A DNA stretch of 64,000 bases from Cristatella mucedo. Taxonomy: Eukaryota; Bryozoa; Phylactolaemata; Cristatellidae. This document shows, one piece after another, positions 60,581-64,000 of this stretch. Where the stretch lies: contig WPIO01000006.1 of the NCBI GenBank assembly GCA_009760855.2, positions 8,875,001-8,939,000 of the forward strand. Direction: 5' to 3'. Below the pieces are notes generated by a model. The model ran no database searches. It was not told the DNA's origin and worked only from the letters and a program-made list of their open reading frames with translations. How positions within the stretch are numbered: the stretch's first letter is position 1; every line of letters begins with the position of its first letter. Made by a program: the position numbers and the translations under genes.

Positions 60581-61980
60581 ATTAACATCCCTCTTCGCTC
60601 CTCGGCAAGCCCTCGCTCCCTTTGAGCTGTTTGACACGCCTCTGGGCTCGTCAGCCCTGCCTGGATCCCCCTCGCCTTCCTCTGCTTCACTGTGCGTCAC
60701 TCCTCACCTCCTCTATGCTCTTCACCACCCTTCGCTCCCTCGCTCCATCTGCCCTTAATGAAGCTCTTCTGCACTCCTCAGCCACGCCTCTCACTCCCTC
60801 TGGGCTGTATGACGCTCCTCCTCAGCAGCGCCCCTCAGCGATCTCTCGCTCCCTCTGCTCATTATTCCCGCACTCTCTTCGTCGCTCTGCCCCATTTCTC
60901 TTCTTGCGTCGCCGCCTTCGCCCTCCTGCTATGGCCTGGCTTACCCGGCGCCTTATTAGTTATCGCTGGCGTTTCTTTGTTCGCCGATTCACCGCCGCCA
61001 CCGTCACTGTCATTTTTCAAGTCCCAGGCTGCCCTAAGTAGCTCGATGGCCATCTGCTGTATTATACTCAAATCCCACAGCCATCGTATCGTCTACCAAA
61101 TTAGGACCGTACCAGGCTCGCCCCACTGGCTGGGCGCCAGCTCTGGCGGTGGCTGTGCCGACCTCCTAGCGCCGTCCTAGCATTTGCCACTGTCGACGCT
61201 CGTTTTGGGCTATTTGCTCTTATGGAGCGGTCTTTTGCAGGCAAGTTATATGCTCTCTTTCACACGTCAGCAACTTATCGGCGTCATAAAGCTTCTACCC
61301 CACCCAGCTGAGCGCCGAGATTCTCTCACACCTGACTGGGGGGGGGGGTAGGGGGAGGTGCAGACGCCCGACGTATGGCGAATCTTTCTCAGGGTATATT
61401 GGTAGCGAAAATTTTCGAAAATGTCCCTTCGCAGAAGTATGCCAGGGGTATTCTCCAACTTCAGTTCGCTTATTACCGCAGCACGTAAATCAAACATTTC
61501 TACAGACTCCATTACAAACTCATTCCGAAGCACTACGGGCAATCTATTCTGAGATAGGCACTCTTGTGAGAGCGAGCTTCCGGCAACCGGCGAGTACTGC
61601 TAGCTCTCTCTGAAAAAGCTCATACCACCGGCACATTGCGAAGGCGATGCAGATCAAAGTGCACTATTAGCTTTTTTCGATCGTTCTGAAGGAAGGCACC
61701 AGCTGTAGGCCTCGTCTGAGCGGCTGCACTTGCTTTCGGGTTGATGCACTCTTCCAGCCGCCGGGCGCTCCCTATAGCATCCTAGTTCTGTCTTCGTTGA
61801 AAGGAGAACCTGCTGGATTAACCCACCCTTATTGGTGCCACATTGGCTTCCGGTTCAGCCTGTTGGGCTCAATCTGCCCGCGACCTAGCTAGCGACTGAG
61901 ATGCTCACTGGTAAGTCAAGCTCCAAGGGACGGCCCACTTTCCTGCTGAGTAGGGCAGTGTTGAGCGACTGAATCGGCGT
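60581..61980. other. Unassigned DNA
   Basis: 60,590-60,900 is pyrimidine-rich with repeated 'cgctccctc' and 'gggctgtatgac'-like phrases. A G run of about 10 bases occurs near 61,340. Frames over the first part are Ser/Leu/Pro-rich and unconvincing. Confidence 0.35.
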
Positions 61981-61984
61981 TACT

Positions 61985-63600
61985 GCTCCGTATCTGTATC
62001 TCCATCAGTAACTCCACAAAGTCATAAAGACCATGTGGGTGTTACGCAGGAAAGTTTTGTATAGCTCACTCACAGCCTAAGCGGCTTTCGGCACGCATTC
62101 GGTAGCCAACAGACTTCGTCTCACGTAACAAAGAGAAAGTGGGAAGTATAGCAGAGTTAGGAGAGCAGTTGAGGTAGTGAGTAGCATAGAAGTAGCAGTT
62201 CAGGACCGCTGAAAAAGATGTGCCATATTCGGCAGTTGGAGAGTAGATGTCGTTGCTTAAGAATTGTGGAAGCGAGTTCCACAGTCTAGGACCTGCAGAG
62301 CTAAAGCTTCTGTCACCAACTGTCTTTAAGCTGAGGAAAGGGACAGCTAATTTATTGTCCACACAGGACCTGGGGGCGCGAACTGGCTGAAACTGATGCA
62401 GCAGTTCAGCTAGGTACGAAGGAGCCAAGCCGTGGCGGGCCTTGTGGGTCAGCTTAAGAACTTTGCTCTGTATCCTTTGCTCAACCGGCAACCATCCTAG
62501 CTCTTTCAGCAAAGGTGACACGTGCTCAAACTGCTGGGACTTGAAGACCAGCCTTGCAGCCATATTCATAGTCCACTGTAGTGGCATAATAGCTTTCTTT
62601 GGCAGCCCAGCCAAAAGGGAATTACAATAATCAAGCCGAGGCAGAACTAAAGAGCTAGTTAAGTTTTTACAAGCCACTGTGGGAGACAGCTTCTAATCTT
62701 GGATAGAGATCGGATGTGATGGCTAGCTGTAGAGGCAGTCTTCTGAATGAAGCTTTTGAAATTGAGGCAGCTGTCGAACACGACACCTAGATTACGAGCA
62801 CGTGGTGAAGGTCGCACAATAGCATCACCTATTAGAACAGCAAAGCCTTTTAATCCAGCCACACGCTTAGAGTGTCCTATGAGAAGCAGTTTGGTTTTAT
62901 CGTCATTTAATTTCAGGAAGTTTTCCGACATCCAGGATCGAATATCGGCAAGGCAAGCATTCAGTTTCTCAGTTGCTGTGCAGATTCCGACGGTTTAAAT
63001 GACAAATACAACTGAGTATCGTCAGCATAGAAGTGATATCCTATTCCATGGGCCTTAATCACTTTTCCCAGAGGTTGCGTATAAATTGAGTACAGCAAGG
63101 GACCAAGTACAGACCCTTGAGGGACTCCACAGGTGACCCTTCTCATGTCTGAGACCTGACCCCCACACGACACGGATTGAACACGATCTGACAAGTATGA
63201 TTTAAACCACGCCAGTGCTTCGTCTGCCAGACCGATCGTTGTTCTCAATCGTTCAAGCAGAACTTCGTGATCAATGGTGTCGAAGGCAGCAGACAGATCT
63301 AGCAGAGCTAGGGCAGTGACATTCCCGTCGTCGTTGTCACGTAGAATGTCATTGTTAACACGGAGGAGAGCAGTTTCAGTAGAGTGCTGCCTCTTGAAAC
63401 CTGATTGAAGTGTTTCTGACATTCCATTATTTTCAATATGTTCAACTAGCTGCTTAGCAACAGTTTTTTCAAGAATCTTTGATAAGAACGGAAGAAGGGA
63501 AACTGGACGATAGTTTGCTAGGACCTCTGTGTCTAATCCAGGCTTTTTAAGAATAGGTCTAACGATTGCCGATTTGAAGGACTTGCGGACGACCCCTCGC
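61985..63600 (-). mobile_element. LINE family B, best preserved RT
   Basis: Minus-strand RT from about 63,600: [35 protein letters not shown] and [14 protein letters not shown] with an intact YADD active site (63,020-63,050). Then LNDDKTKLLLIGHSKR and LVLPRLDYCNSLLAGLPK, and the C-terminus PRLWNSLPQFLSNDI. Two frame breaks, near 62,945 and 62,670, disable it. The 5' part, including the endonuclease, is missing. The expected RT product copies its own RNA at a nicked target. Confidence 0.9.
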
Positions 63601-63744
63601 GGAACAGCACAACCCGATGCAGCTCTCAGAAGCCGTCGTTGAGCAGGCTTAATTTAAATAATGCTGTACATGTAATGCAGGTTCTTAAAAAGCCCTCGTT
63701 CTGCTATTCCTAGGCTGAGGTGGCGTATGAAATGGCAGCCCAGA
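63601..63744. other. Short unassigned junction
   Basis: Separates the LINE B 5' truncation point from the LINE A copy at the window end; nothing recognised. Confidence 0.3.
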
Positions 63745-64000
63745 GCAGAATCAGAAATTGGAAAGGCTGACGCTCAAAATCGGCTCGGGCAGTATATCTC
63801 CTGTTGAACCTGCACGAAATCTAGGTGTAACGTTCCAAAGCGACCTTTCGTTAGACGACCACATCAGCTCCACAATTAAGTCTAACTACTTTTAGCTACT
63901 TAACATTGCTAAAATTCGAGCTTGTTTGGACACGGATGCCACATCTCAGTTGGTCCATACATTTCTGACATCCCGTCTTGACTGCTGTAACTCACAGCTC
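63745..64000 (+). repeat. LINE family A copy running out of the window
   Basis: agaaattggaaaggctgacgctcaaaat through gacgaccacatcagctccac to ggtccatacatttctgacatcccgtcttgac matches 26,890-27,120. Confidence 0.85.

Noticed and set aside
60622-61180. Overlapping Ser/Leu/Pro-rich frames of 139 and 162 codons
   Set aside because: They cover a pyrimidine-rich imperfect repeat and show no domain.

Overview
This window is a repeat-rich piece of a eukaryotic, almost certainly invertebrate animal, nuclear genome. The evidence is GT-AG introns with phase-matched exons, an animal-type M28B peptidase gene, dozens of broken CR1/L2-type LINE copies, Ty3/gypsy remains, long (CT)n/(GT)n tracts and several CpG-rich islands in a more A+T-rich background. 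There are no operons, no ribosome binding sites and no CRISPR. I cannot name the species from sequence alone.

Layout. 1-7.4 kb: the 3' half of a plus-strand gene of the glutamate carboxypeptidase II / NAALADase / transferrin-receptor-like family. Six exons can be assembled between 1810 and 6887; the 5' exons lie outside the window. Old LINE pieces sit in its largest intron. 7.4-20.5 kb: a graveyard of two LINE families, here called A (tail (ATT)n, a conserved 3' stem-loop) and B (tail of TTACAT-like units), nested in each other, followed by an unusual foldback-type inverted-repeat element at 19.5-20.5 kb. 20.5-25.5 kb: a strongly CpG-rich island with a minus-strand ORF of up to 659 codons, the best candidate for an unrecognised host protein (KEN-box-like motif, basic and acidic runs). 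25.5-37.8 kb: two close plus-strand LINE A copies, pyrimidine tracts and more CpG-rich unassigned DNA. 37.8-42 kb: a decayed minus-strand Ty3/gypsy gag-pol with LTR-like signals of the opposite orientation at its edge. 42-57.8 kb: mainly LINE A/B relics, including a LINE A inserted into a second gypsy integrase. 58.1-60.3 kb: another CpG-rich island. 60.3-64 kb: LINE A tail, the best preserved LINE B reverse transcriptase (YADD retained), and a LINE A copy running off the end.

Only two regions look like host protein-coding genes: the peptidase gene and the 21.6-23.5 kb ORF. The mobile elements are all broken in this window. Most long ORFs over CT/GA tracts or inside CpG islands are compositional artefacts.
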